Source of the DNA: an uncultured Oscillospiraceae bacterium | Lineage (GTDB): Bacteria > Bacillota > Clostridia > Oscillospirales > Oscillospiraceae | DNA length: 64,000 nt | Assembly: GCA_910587645.1 (NCBI GenBank) | Contig: CAJUNA010000008.1 | Span: 1-64,000 of the forward strand | Reading direction: 5' to 3' | In this document: positions 31,769-40,261 of the stretch, one piece after another | Numbering within the stretch: the first letter of the stretch is position 1 | Layout of the letters: each line of letters begins with the position of its first letter | Position numbers and translations under genes: made by a program | Notes under the pieces: generated by a model | What the model was told of the DNA's origin: nothing | Seen by the model: only the letters and a program-made list of their open reading frames with translations | Databases searched by the model: none

Positions 31769-33652
31769 TTACTGCCCCCGGCGAATCACCACTTGGTCGT
31801 TATGCCGCAGCTCTTGGGTAAAGGGGCAGTCCGCCCCATTCACTTGCAGCACCAGCGGCACGTCTAATGTCTCAAAATCAATACCGGAACGGTCCAGCAG
31901 ATCCATTAAGAAATATGCCCCGCCGTCCTGTTTCCCGGGCAGCACCAGCGGCTCCCCGTTAAGGTACAAAAACAGCGGCTTGCGGATGGCGGATGTTTCT
32001 GTCTTCTCTTCGCTCTGCCAGGAGATCGGGGCCTCCTCCGGTTCCGGCTCTGGCTCCTCCGGCAGCACGGCGGCCACTGTAGAAATCACCTGGTCGCCAG
32101 ACCGCAGGGGCGTATCCAGCGCAGCCGGGCGGCCATTGACCAGTACCCCCCCGGCGTAATCCACGCCCAGCAAATCCGCAGGCGTCCGCTCCGCGGAAGC
32201 CCCCGGCACCGCCGGGGTAAACTCAATGGAGTCCCCTGCGTAAACCAAAGCGGAGGGCTTTGTGTCCTCCCCATTCCGCCGCAGGGTGCATGGCATGGCG
32301 CTCTCGCCCCGGAAGGTGAGCCGCTGCCCATCCACCGTCACACTGAGGGTTCTGCCGGTGCGCCCCACCAGGTCGGCGGACGTATACCCGTTCATCATCA
32401 GCAGGTCTAACACCGTCAGGGTGCCGCTGCGGAACAGCTTGGCGGGTTTGCCGTTGAGCATAATCCGGTAGCTGTCGCTAATCAGCCCCAGCCCCGCCGA
32501 TACAGCGATGCCCAGGGGCGTCGCAAACTCCGGGTCATTCAGCTCATATTCCCGGGAGAAGGCGCTGATGTCGTAATTGTTCCCCGCCAAGGCTACCCGG
32601 CGCTCATCCATGCCCAATTCCTGGGCAACCAGCTCCCGCAGGCCCAGCAGCTTGCTGCCGCCACCCGCCAAGAACATAGCCGAAGGCGGCGCGCCGTTGA
32701 TACCGGTAACCCGTTGGGCGATTTCCTGCGCCAGGGCTTTGGCCGCGCTCTTTAAGGTCTCCTGGATCTCGCTCCCGGCCACGCTCTGCTCCAGCCCCAG
32801 GATATCCCGGTAGGAAACGCTGGCCTCATTGAGCTGCATCTTCATCCGCTCCGCTGTAGCAAAGTCGATCAAGAACCGCCGCATCAGGGTCTCGGTAATC
32901 TCGTCCCCCGCCGTTGTCGCCATGGTATAACCCACCACGGCCCCATCCCGGCAGATAGCGATATCCGTAGTTCCCGCGCCGATGTCCGCCAGCACCAGGT
33001 TCAACAGCCGCAAATCAGCGGGAATCACTGCGTTCAGCGCGGCAATCGGCTCCAGTGTCAGGCTGGCAACCTCCAGCCCTGCCGTCTCCATGACGGTATA
33101 CAGGCTTTCTACCACCTCGCTGGGCAGGAAGGTGGCTACCACCTCTGCTTCTAACTGCTGTCCGTTGTGGTCTTTCAGCGTAGTCAGCGGATAGCGGTCC
33201 AGCAGGTATCCAGACACGGTATAACCCACCAAATAAGACCGCCGCTGGCTGTCCTGCTCCTCGCCGATCTGACGTTCGGCATCCGCCACTGCGCCGCTCT
33301 CCAAATTGCTGATGATATCGCTGGTAATTCGGGTCACCTGGGGCAGCTCCATAGCGTAATGCCCCTTCTCCGTCCGCAGGGCCCGTCCTGCGGCGGCAAC
33401 GCACACCCGGCTGAGCCGGCAGCCAAGCTTGGCTTCCATCCGCTCCGTTACCCGCCGCGCCACCTTAGCCACCTGATCGATGTCCTCGATCTGGCCGTCC
33501 AGCATGGCCCGCCGCCCATGTTCTTCTTTTTCGATGGCCAGGACCTCCAGCCGCTCGTCTGCCACCCGGCCCGCCACACCAATGATGCTACGGGTGCCGA
33601 TATCCATGGCGTAAATCAGCGAGTGATCCTGCTTCTTCCATTCCTGGGGCAT
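31769..33652 (-). CDS. FtsA-like actin ATPase with C-terminal beta-grasp-like modules
   Basis: The 627-residue protein keeps the FtsA/PilM ATPase motifs: phosphate 1 AMDIGTRSIIGV near the N-terminus, phosphate 2 LADIGAGTTDIAI (about residue 220) and adenosine FLAGGGSKLLGLRELV (about 330). Beyond about residue 410 come three short units, each with a V-x-NG/DG turn and a closing GD-x-V or ND-x-V strand, resembling ThiS/MoaD-type beta-grasp folds. FtsA proper is about 420 residues, so this is a distinct paralogue. It probably polymerises or binds a membrane complex; a motility role is inferred from position. ATG 33652 follows AGGAGG. Confidence 0.8.
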   Translation of the reverse strand: MPQEWKKQDHSLIYAMDIGTRSIIGVAGRVADERLEVLAIEKEEHGRRAMLDGQIEDIDQVAKVARRVTERMEAKLGCRLSRVCVAAAGRALRTEKGHYAMELPQVTRITSDIISNLESGAVADAERQIGEEQDSQRRSYLVGYTVSGYLLDRYPLTTLKDHNGQQLEAEVVATFLPSEVVESLYTVMETAGLEVASLTLEPIAALNAVIPADLRLLNLVLADIGAGTTDIAICRDGAVVGYTMATTAGDEITETLMRRFLIDFATAERMKMQLNEASVSYRDILGLEQSVAGSEIQETLKSAAKALAQEIAQRVTGINGAPPSAMFLAGGGSKLLGLRELVAQELGMDERRVALAGNNYDISAFSREYELNDPEFATPLGIAVSAGLGLISDSYRIMLNGKPAKLFRSGTLTVLDLLMMNGYTSADLVGRTGRTLSVTVDGQRLTFRGESAMPCTLRRNGEDTKPSALVYAGDSIEFTPAVPGASAERTPADLLGVDYAGGVLVNGRPAALDTPLRSGDQVISTVAAVLPEEPEPEPEEAPISWQSEEKTETSAIRKPLFLYLNGEPLVLPGKQDGGAYFLMDLLDRSGIDFETLDVPLVLQVNGADCPFTQELRHNDQVVIRRGQ

Positions 33653-33689
33653 ATGGCCCACCTCCTAACCAGCGCAGTTGCAGGGAGAA

Positions 33690-33726
33690 TGGATATGGCA
33701 TCCCGGCTTCCGGGACGCCATATCCA
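33690..33726 (-). terminator. Hairpin between the MCP and FtsA-like genes
   Basis: TGGATATGGCATCCCGG (33690-33706) pairs with CCGGGACGCCATATCCA (33710-33726) with one mismatch. It sits 40 bp after the MCP stop, and the minus-strand tail is TTCTCCC, a weak U tract. Confidence 0.5.
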
Positions 33727-33766
33727 CGATGTATCTTGGGGTTAAAATTCTGGTTTTTCCAGAGAA

Positions 33767-35554
33767 TTAATACTTGGAATTACCAAAGGGGCTGTCGTTG
33801 CGCCCGTTGAGCATCAGAGGATCGGAAGTGCTGTCACCCCAGCTGTCGCTGCTGGAGAAAGAGGGGGCCGGGCTGCCGGAGAAGCCACCCTTGTTGCCCA
33901 CCTGGAACTCAGCCATAAGCTGGTGCATGATGTTGGCCTGGCTGGACAGCTCTTCGCTGGCAGCAGCGCACTCCTCACTGGTAGCGGAGTTGGTCTGAAC
34001 CACGGCAGAAATCTGGTCAATGCCCTCGGTAACCTGGGAAATAGCGGTTGTCTGATTCTCCACAGCCTCGGTAACCTGATCCATCAGCTTCACAACCTCG
34101 CCTGCCAGCACGGTGGTACGCTCCAGGGAATCGGTAACCTTGCTAACCACATCCGCACCCTCGCGGACAGCGGTGATGGAGTTTTCGATCAGATCCTTAG
34201 TGGCCTTGGCAGCCTCATCGGATTTGCTGGCCAGATTACGGACTTCATCGGCCACCACAGCAAAGCCTTTACCAGCGGTACCAGCGCGGGCCGCTTCCAC
34301 AGCGGCGTTCAGCGCCAGGATGTTGGTCTGGAAAGCGATATTCTCGATGGTAGCAATGATCTTGCCGATCTCCTCCGAGGAGTTGGAGATGTTCTGCATG
34401 GCCACATTAAGCTGCTTAACATACTCGTTGCTGGCTTCCACCTGGGCGCCGGCCTGGCCGGTGCTGGCACGGGCTTCTTCGGCGGACGCGGCGGTCTGCT
34501 TGGAGCTGTTGGAGATGTCGTTGATGGTAGCGGCAAGCTCCTCCACGGCGCTGGCCTGCTCGGTCGCGCCCTGGGCCAGGGATTGGGAGCTGTTGGAGAC
34601 CTGCTCGGAACCGGCGGACACCTGGCTGGCAGACTGGGAAATGTTGGTAATGGTATCGCTCATACGCACCACAAACTGATTGACGCTGGCCTGGATGGGA
34701 GCCAAATCGCCGGGGAAGGTGGCGGTCAGTTCCACATTGAAGTTGCCCTTGGCCATCTGGGTGGTGGTATCGGAGATATCCTGGATCACGCTGTGAAGGA
34801 CCTTCTGGCTGGTGCGCAGGGCATCGCACATCTCGCCCAGCTCGTTCTTACCGTCAAAGGAGACGGGTACGCCCAAATTACCCTGGCTGAAACCAACCAG
34901 CGCGTTGCGCACCTGGGTGCTGGGCTCCACCAGGCTTCTGATAATCCGGGCGGCCATCAGAAGAACGATGATGGTAGCAACCACCATAACCGCAAGGATG
35001 ACGCCCAAGCTGATGTTGGAGGTCAAGTTCTGCTGGGCAATGATCTGCTCCTGCGCAACGGCCAGGGCGTTGGCGGCGTTTTCACCGGCCACAGCGGCGG
35101 CATTCAGCTTCGGGGTACACGCGTTGACAATCATTTCGGAAGCCCGGTTCCGGTCCGTGGACACGACGGAAGCGATTTCACGGGCATCGGTCTCCCAGGC
35201 CTTGATGGCGCTGGAAAACGCTTCCAGCGTGCTCTTATCCTCCAGAGGGAACGTGTTTTCCAGTTGCGCGAACTGGGCATCCAGTTCCTCCAGCTTGGTG
35301 GTCACGGTGCTCAGTCCGGAGGTGTTGCCAGAGAGGACCATGTCCCGCAGGTTCCGGGCGGCAATGTTGTAATCAATACGGCAGGTTGCAATCATCTCGG
35401 TGGATTCCACGTAGTTGTCAATGATGTCGCTATAGGCGCTTTTCTGGCTGTTCATCAAAAGCAGAGATGCCACAATGATAATCACCGAAATTAAAATAGT
35501 GGTGCCGAAGCCTATGATCAAGCTTTTCTTGATGGACATGTTCTTAATATTCAT
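33767..35554 (-). CDS. Methyl-accepting chemotaxis protein
   Basis: A 595-residue receptor with a membrane helix at about residues 9-32, a helical sensor (about 33-188, four-helix-bundle type), a second helix (about 188-212), a HAMP domain (about 213-265) and a cytoplasmic signalling coiled coil with the tip QTNILALNAAVEAARAG (about 400). It signals to CheA/CheW, which are not in this window. There is no C-terminal methylation-enzyme pentapeptide. The ligand cannot be read from the sequence. ATG follows AGGAGG. Confidence 0.93.
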   Translation of the reverse strand: MNIKNMSIKKSLIIGFGTTILISVIIIVASLLLMNSQKSAYSDIIDNYVESTEMIATCRIDYNIAARNLRDMVLSGNTSGLSTVTTKLEELDAQFAQLENTFPLEDKSTLEAFSSAIKAWETDAREIASVVSTDRNRASEMIVNACTPKLNAAAVAGENAANALAVAQEQIIAQQNLTSNISLGVILAVMVVATIIVLLMAARIIRSLVEPSTQVRNALVGFSQGNLGVPVSFDGKNELGEMCDALRTSQKVLHSVIQDISDTTTQMAKGNFNVELTATFPGDLAPIQASVNQFVVRMSDTITNISQSASQVSAGSEQVSNSSQSLAQGATEQASAVEELAATINDISNSSKQTAASAEEARASTGQAGAQVEASNEYVKQLNVAMQNISNSSEEIGKIIATIENIAFQTNILALNAAVEAARAGTAGKGFAVVADEVRNLASKSDEAAKATKDLIENSITAVREGADVVSKVTDSLERTTVLAGEVVKLMDQVTEAVENQTTAISQVTEGIDQISAVVQTNSATSEECAAASEELSSQANIMHQLMAEFQVGNKGGFSGSPAPSFSSSDSWGDSTSDPLMLNGRNDSPFGNSKY

Positions 35555-35714
35555 GATGCGTTTTCCTCCTAATTTTCCCCCGGGCCGGAGTTATGCCAGC
35601 GGCGGGTTCTTTCTTCTCCGCCGGCAAGCCGGCAGGCTTTGTCTCTGCCCCAGGGTTCCGGCTGCGGCGGCAGAAACTCCGCAGTCAGTGTTGGAATCTA
35701 TGGCAGACGGCGTC

Positions 35715-36413
35715 TTACTTCAGGTCGCCGTACTTCCCTTTTTTCACGTCCCCCGCCACCCGTCCGTCAACCAGGGTAATAACACGCCGCCGCATGATAT
35801 TCACATACTGGCTGGCGTGGGTTGCCATGACAATGGTGGTCCCCTTGGCGTTCATCTCCATGAGCAAATGGAGCAGATCCCAGATGACATCGTCATCCAG
35901 ATTAGCGGTCAGCTCATCCAGCAGCAGGATGTTGGGGCTGTTAACCACCGCCCGGGCTAATTCCACCCGGCGGCTCTCACCGATGGACAGCTCCGCCGGA
36001 TAGCAACCCTCCACCCCGGGCAAACCCACAATGCCCAATGCCTTTTTTACGGCCTCCCGGCCCTTGCGCCGCATCCCGGCGGCATTGGCGGCCAGGAGCA
36101 GGTTGTCGCCCACCGTCCGCTTACGGATCAGCAGGCCTTGCTGGCTGACCACGCCGAAGGTCCGGGTAGCCCGAACCCGCCACGGCCCGATCAGCCTCGC
36201 CATATTCGCGCCATTGAGACACACAGCCCCTTCATCGGGGGTCAGCTCGCCGCTCATGAGCTTAAGTAGCGTGGTTTTTCCCGCGCCGCTGCTGCCGATG
36301 AGGAATACGAACTCCCCCTGCTCAATGGTCAGGCTGATGTCCTTCAGGGCGTAGACCGAATGCCGGTCCTCAATATAGTGCTTTGATACTTGTTCCAGAC
36401 GAAGTTCCGCCAT
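35715..36413 (-). CDS. Orphan FtsE-like ABC ATPase
   Basis: The 232-residue ATPase resembles FtsE: YALKDISLTIEQGEFVFLIG, Walker A GSSGAGKTTLLK and FGVVSQQGLL. It deviates at the signature (LSIGESRRVELARA instead of LSGGEQ) and in Walker B (LLLDELTANLD instead of DEPT), although the catalytic Glu is kept. No FtsX gene is adjacent. FtsEX activates septal hydrolases; this copy may energise another membrane partner in the motility region (inference). It lies between the MCP and the flagellar chaperone genes. Confidence 0.82.
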   Translation of the reverse strand: MAELRLEQVSKHYIEDRHSVYALKDISLTIEQGEFVFLIGSSGAGKTTLLKLMSGELTPDEGAVCLNGANMARLIGPWRVRATRTFGVVSQQGLLIRKRTVGDNLLLAANAAGMRRKGREAVKKALGIVGLPGVEGCYPAELSIGESRRVELARAVVNSPNILLLDELTANLDDDVIWDLLHLLMEMNAKGTTIVMATHASQYVNIMRRRVITLVDGRVAGDVKKGKYGDLK

Positions 36414-36449
36414 TGCGCGGCGCCGCCTCCCGTTCTTGCAAGCGCGCTT

Positions 36450-36475
36450 GTTCCGCCGGGATTCTCCGGCGGAAC
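36450..36475 (-). terminator. Hairpin between the FlgN-like and FtsE-like genes
   Basis: GTTCCGCCGG (36450-36459) pairs with CCGGCGGAAC (36466-36475) around a 6-base loop, shortly after the stop at 36486. There is no clear U tract. Confidence 0.4.
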
Positions 36476-36485
36476 ATCAGCGGCT

Positions 36486-36875
36486 TTACTTGTGATAAAA
36501 AGATTGTTCGCCGGCCATCCGCACACTGACCCGGCGGTCCAGGTCTACCACCTGCTCCAGCAGGCGGTGGGTTTTTCCCGCCTGTTCCAGGAAAATCTTC
36601 TCCCCGTCATCCTGTGGGGTACCGCCGCCCCGCAGCTCCTGAACCCGTTCCCAGGCCTCATCGCCCAGGGCGGCCAGCCGGGTTTTTGCCCCTCTGTCCA
36701 CTTCCACCGCCTGGCGGATGGGATCCTGGCGCATGGCGACCAGCATACGCGCGGAGACCTGGTCGTTCCGGTCCAGGCTCTCGGCCAACTGGCGGGTCAA
36801 GTCCTGCACCTCGGCAAGGTAATTATACTTCTTCCGCTCTAGTACTGTCAACTCCAACCAATCATCCCGGGTCAT
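36486..36875 (-). CDS. Possible FlgN/FliT-like flagellar chaperone
   Basis: A 129-residue, mostly helical, charged protein (ELTVLERKKYNYLAEVQDLT and LEQAGKTHRLLEQVVDLDRR). I see no sure family motif, but its size, coiled-coil character and 4-bp overlap with fliS place it where a FliT/FlgN-type export chaperone is usually found. Direct evidence for a chaperone function is lacking. Confidence 0.55.
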   Translation of the reverse strand: MTRDDWLELTVLERKKYNYLAEVQDLTRQLAESLDRNDQVSARMLVAMRQDPIRQAVEVDRGAKTRLAALGDEAWERVQELRGGGTPQDDGEKIFLEQAGKTHRLLEQVVDLDRRVSVRMAGEQSFYHK

Positions 36876-37267
36876 GCCTGTCCTACCTTCCCGGCCTGGG
36901 CGGCGGCATTGCGCTCGGCGGTGTGGAAGGCGTCCCGCATATCCGCCAGCATAGGCCGGAGCTGTTCCAGCTCCTTTTTATTCCGCCCGATCTTGATCCG
37001 GCCAAGCTGGTATGTAAAATACTCGTACATCCGGCTCAAATCCTGGCTGATAGGATACTGGCGGTCCAGGGTTTCGTCCAGGTAGTTGACGATATCCGTA
37101 CACCGGTCCACCGCGGCCTCAAAGGCGGGGAAATCCTCCTTATCCAGGGAGATAGACGCCATTGTGGCCCGCTTCACCAATTCATCGTACAGCAGCAGCA
37201 GCAACTCGCCGGGGGTCATAGACCCCACGGACTGCTGCTTATACTGCTGATAGCCTCTTCTATCCAT
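36872..37267 (-). CDS. fliS: Flagellin export chaperone FliS
   Basis: The 131-residue protein matches FliS: YKQQSVGSMTPGELLLLLYDEL near the N-terminus, where the four-helix bundle begins, then LDETLDRQYPISQDLSRMYEYF and QLGRIKIGRNKKELEQL. It holds flagellin unfolded in the cytoplasm before export. It is 33 bp downstream of fliD, as in most Firmicutes, and overlaps the next chaperone-like gene by 4 bp. ATG follows AAAGGAG. Confidence 0.9.
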   Translation of the reverse strand: MDRRGYQQYKQQSVGSMTPGELLLLLYDELVKRATMASISLDKEDFPAFEAAVDRCTDIVNYLDETLDRQYPISQDLSRMYEYFTYQLGRIKIGRNKKELEQLRPMLADMRDAFHTAERNAAAQAGKVGQA

Positions 37268-37300
37268 ATGAGGCGGCGCTCCTTTCTGTCAATCGGGGGC

Positions 37301-40111
37301 TTAGCCCATGCCCAGCATACCGGCGAGACTGGAGCTTTGGGAGTTCATCTGGTAGATCAGGGTTTCCAGCTTACTGAACATACTGGTATACTTATCCACT
37401 TGAGCGGACAGCTTATCCTGCCACTTTTCGATCTCGGTGCTGATATTGTCGATTTCCTTCTGCCAAGTGTTGTTCATCAGGCTCAGGGAGCTAAGGGGCG
37501 TACCCGCCTGCTCCACCAGGATGCCCTTGGTCACACCGGTCAGGCCCGCGTAGCGGTCAAGCTGGGTCTTCATGCTCTGCATGATGCCCGGAAGGTTCTC
37601 ATCATCACCGGTGCGTGTGAAAGCATCAGCTACCGCTTCGGGATCCATGTCCAGGGCGCTGCGCAGTTTGTTTTCATCCAGGGTAAGCTGGGCCGCGCCG
37701 TCCACAGCGGAATATGTGACGCTGATGCCCATGGCCCGCAGTTGGGCGTTCGCCTGGGCATTAGCCTGGGTGCTGCCCTGGGTATTGCCGGTAAAGATGC
37801 CGAGCATCTTCTCATACAAGCCGGACAGGTTCCGGTCGTTGAACAGCAGGCCCTGCTTCGCCTTTTCCTCATAGGCCTTGATGGCGCTCTCGCTCATGCT
37901 GGCCTTGTCCTCATCGGTCAGCGGCTCGTAATCGGAGAAGGAGCCGTTGGAGCTTTTCCGGTACGGCAGGGTGGCGTACTGCTTGCGGATCTCCGACATC
38001 ATCTCGTTGTAGTCGTTGACCATGCTGCGGACCGCGTCCACAATCTTGTCGGAGTCGGTGGTACGCTGGAAGGTGACGGCTTCGCCCTCCTCCGCCTGGA
38101 AGGTGCCTTTGAGCGCAACGCTCATGCCGTCCAGGTTGACGTTGTTGGTAGGACGGGTCATCTGCATCTTCTCGCCGTTGATCTCCACCTCGAACTTAGC
38201 GTCCTTACCGGGCGTGTAGTTGACCGCAGGCGCGTACTTTGAATCAAATTCAATATCAAACTCCGTCACCGGATTCTTGGCACTTATCGTAAAGTCTACC
38301 TTTGCGCCATTCTTATCGGTTATATCCAGTTCACCCGTGTATTTATTGTAAGCGGCCGTATAGCCAAAGTTAAATATAGTGCCATTCAACTCAGCGGCAA
38401 CTTTCTCAATCGAAGTGTCCTTCGAAAAGGTGCCAAATGCAATGTCACCTGGAGGATTATCCTTGAAATGGAACGTAACTTTATCTCCCCTGGTGGGATC
38501 CAGCCAGCTACTAATGCCATAAGCTTCCGCAAAAGAAGCCGTGCTCGTGTCGCTGATCTTGGTCGAGCCGAACATCTTCTCCGCCAGGCCCCCGTCAATG
38601 TTGATCTCGGTCTCGGAGCCGGTTTCCTTGCTGACGAAGGTAAACTGGCGGGTGGTCTGGGAGAAAGTGACCTTCACCCCGGCGGCGGCGTTGCTGTTGA
38701 TATCGTTAAGGACTTCGGACAGCTTGGTCTTGCTGTCATAGCTGCCAATTTTGACGCCGTTGATGATGAAGTCCTGCTTCTCCTCTTTGCCATCGTAATT
38801 CTGCTTGAAGGTTCCCTCAGGCAGCAGCTCACCCAGGGTTTTGCCGGTATTGAGGTAGTTAGTGGCGGCATTTCCGATGCCCAGGGCCTTGCCCGCGTCG
38901 GTGTTGATGATGAGGTCGGAGTTCTCAGGGGCCTTGATCTTCAACTGCAAAGTATCGGCGCTGCCGGACTCGTTGGAGACGGTGAGCTTCCCCTTGCCGA
39001 ACTGCTCGTCAAGGGACTCCTGGAGCAGCTTGGCATAATTGCCGGCGTTGACCTCCATGTCATTGCCGTCCTCGTCCTTGATATACTTGCCATCGTCACC
39101 CACAAATTTATCATCCTTGATGCGTGGCATGGTGATGGACTTGACCTTGCCATCCAGAGAGATGTTCATGGTCTTACCAGAGATATGGTCCCCCACGGTG
39201 GTCTTATTCGTATACTTGGTGATCTTATTGGTGTCGATGGTGGCGGGCTTGTTCTTCTCGGCATCCTCCAGATCCAGCCCCAGCTTCTCTTTCAGATCAT
39301 CGCTGGCATCAGAGATATACACACTGTTGCCGCCGCTGGTCTTGTCGGAGAAGCTAATCTTGCCGTTCTTGAAGTCCACATTGATCAGGTCGGTAGCCTT
39401 CTTGCTCTCGCCGCTGGACAGGGATATCCGGGTATCCCCCAGCTTCTCCTGAATCATCTTGTAGAAAGCTTCAGCCTTCTCCTCACTGGTCAGCTTGACT
39501 TCTTCTGTGGTACCGTCATCCTTTTTGACCGTCTTTGTATCGGGAATCACATCCTCATACTGGTCAAAACTGATGCTCACATTCTGCCCGCCGTATTTCA
39601 GCGTCAGGGAGCCGGCCAAGGCGTTAGTGGTGAAGGTATCGCCAAACTTGACGCCGTCCTCTGCCATGATGGAAAAATCATCGTTGACGCCCCGCATGCT
39701 GCTGCTGGTGCTGTACCGGGCGGCGGTAGCGAGCTGGGAGACGCTGTTAATCCGCACATCGCTTTCCGTACGGCCGCTGGCGGAGACCTTGTCGGCATAC
39801 TTTCCCTGGGTAGCGACCCGGATGGCGTTGTTGAAGAAGGACGCGCTCATCAGGTTGGTAGAGGATGCAAAGGAGGTATATTTGCTGGAGAAGGAGTACA
39901 TTTTAGAAATAATATTGCGGTACGCCTCCTGTTTCCACTCCGTCTTCGTCACTTTGTTGGACAAGCTCTGGATTTTCTTCTGATAACTCTGTACCAGACC
40001 CTCGATCATGCCCTCAGTATCGAGGCCACTGGCTAGACCGCTGATGACATTGGCACTATTATACAAGCTGCTGGTTAGGTTGTTGCCGCTTACGCCGTTG
40101 ATAGAAGCCAT
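37301..40111 (-). CDS. fliD: Flagellar filament cap protein FliD
   Basis: The protein is 936 residues, nearly twice the usual 450-550. The N-terminal part (ANVISGLASGLDTEGMIEGL) and C-terminal coiled end (KLETLIYQMNSQSSSLAGM) are clearly FliD, including the SGLDxxxxI signature and MVNDYNEMMSEI. The long middle (about residues 150-620) is Asp/Lys-rich and built of Ig-like or hook-IN-like beta units, which would be surface-exposed on the filament tip. A longer open frame runs upstream to 41044, but the ATG at 40111 with AAAGGAGAG is the real start. It caps the filament and assists flagellin polymerisation. Confidence 0.92.
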   Translation of the reverse strand: MASINGVSGNNLTSSLYNSANVISGLASGLDTEGMIEGLVQSYQKKIQSLSNKVTKTEWKQEAYRNIISKMYSFSSKYTSFASSTNLMSASFFNNAIRVATQGKYADKVSASGRTESDVRINSVSQLATAARYSTSSSMRGVNDDFSIMAEDGVKFGDTFTTNALAGSLTLKYGGQNVSISFDQYEDVIPDTKTVKKDDGTTEEVKLTSEEKAEAFYKMIQEKLGDTRISLSSGESKKATDLINVDFKNGKISFSDKTSGGNSVYISDASDDLKEKLGLDLEDAEKNKPATIDTNKITKYTNKTTVGDHISGKTMNISLDGKVKSITMPRIKDDKFVGDDGKYIKDEDGNDMEVNAGNYAKLLQESLDEQFGKGKLTVSNESGSADTLQLKIKAPENSDLIINTDAGKALGIGNAATNYLNTGKTLGELLPEGTFKQNYDGKEEKQDFIINGVKIGSYDSKTKLSEVLNDINSNAAAGVKVTFSQTTRQFTFVSKETGSETEINIDGGLAEKMFGSTKISDTSTASFAEAYGISSWLDPTRGDKVTFHFKDNPPGDIAFGTFSKDTSIEKVAAELNGTIFNFGYTAAYNKYTGELDITDKNGAKVDFTISAKNPVTEFDIEFDSKYAPAVNYTPGKDAKFEVEINGEKMQMTRPTNNVNLDGMSVALKGTFQAEEGEAVTFQRTTDSDKIVDAVRSMVNDYNEMMSEIRKQYATLPYRKSSNGSFSDYEPLTDEDKASMSESAIKAYEEKAKQGLLFNDRNLSGLYEKMLGIFTGNTQGSTQANAQANAQLRAMGISVTYSAVDGAAQLTLDENKLRSALDMDPEAVADAFTRTGDDENLPGIMQSMKTQLDRYAGLTGVTKGILVEQAGTPLSSLSLMNNTWQKEIDNISTEIEKWQDKLSAQVDKYTSMFSKLETLIYQMNSQSSSLAGMLGMG

Positions 40112-40184
40112 ATCGATCTCTCCTTTATCAATAGATATAACGATAATCTTTTTCGAAATTTTACAGAAAAAGAGAATATCCCTC

Positions 40185-40213
40185 TGTACTTTTTTATCGT
40201 CACGTAGTATAGT
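40185..40213 (+). promoter_or_regulatory. Possible promoter of the ParA/ComFB operon
   Basis: TGTACT (40185-40190) and TATAGT (40208-40213) lie 17 bp apart, about 50 bp before the TTG start at 40262. The -35 box is weak. The site overlaps the fliD promoter on the other strand. Confidence 0.4.
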
Positions 40214-40221
40214 AAAGTTAA
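40194..40221 (-). promoter_or_regulatory. Putative sigma-28 (FliA) promoter of fliD
   Basis: On the minus strand TTAA (40221-40218), 16 bases, then GACGATAA (40201-40194) resemble the flagellar sigma consensus TAAA-N15-GCCGATAA with one mismatch in each box. The fliA gene is at 46973-47788. The leader to the fliD start is about 80 bases. Confidence 0.5.
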
Positions 40222-40261
40222 GAGAGCCACCGAAAAGATTTTGCAGAGCGGAGGGGATAAT

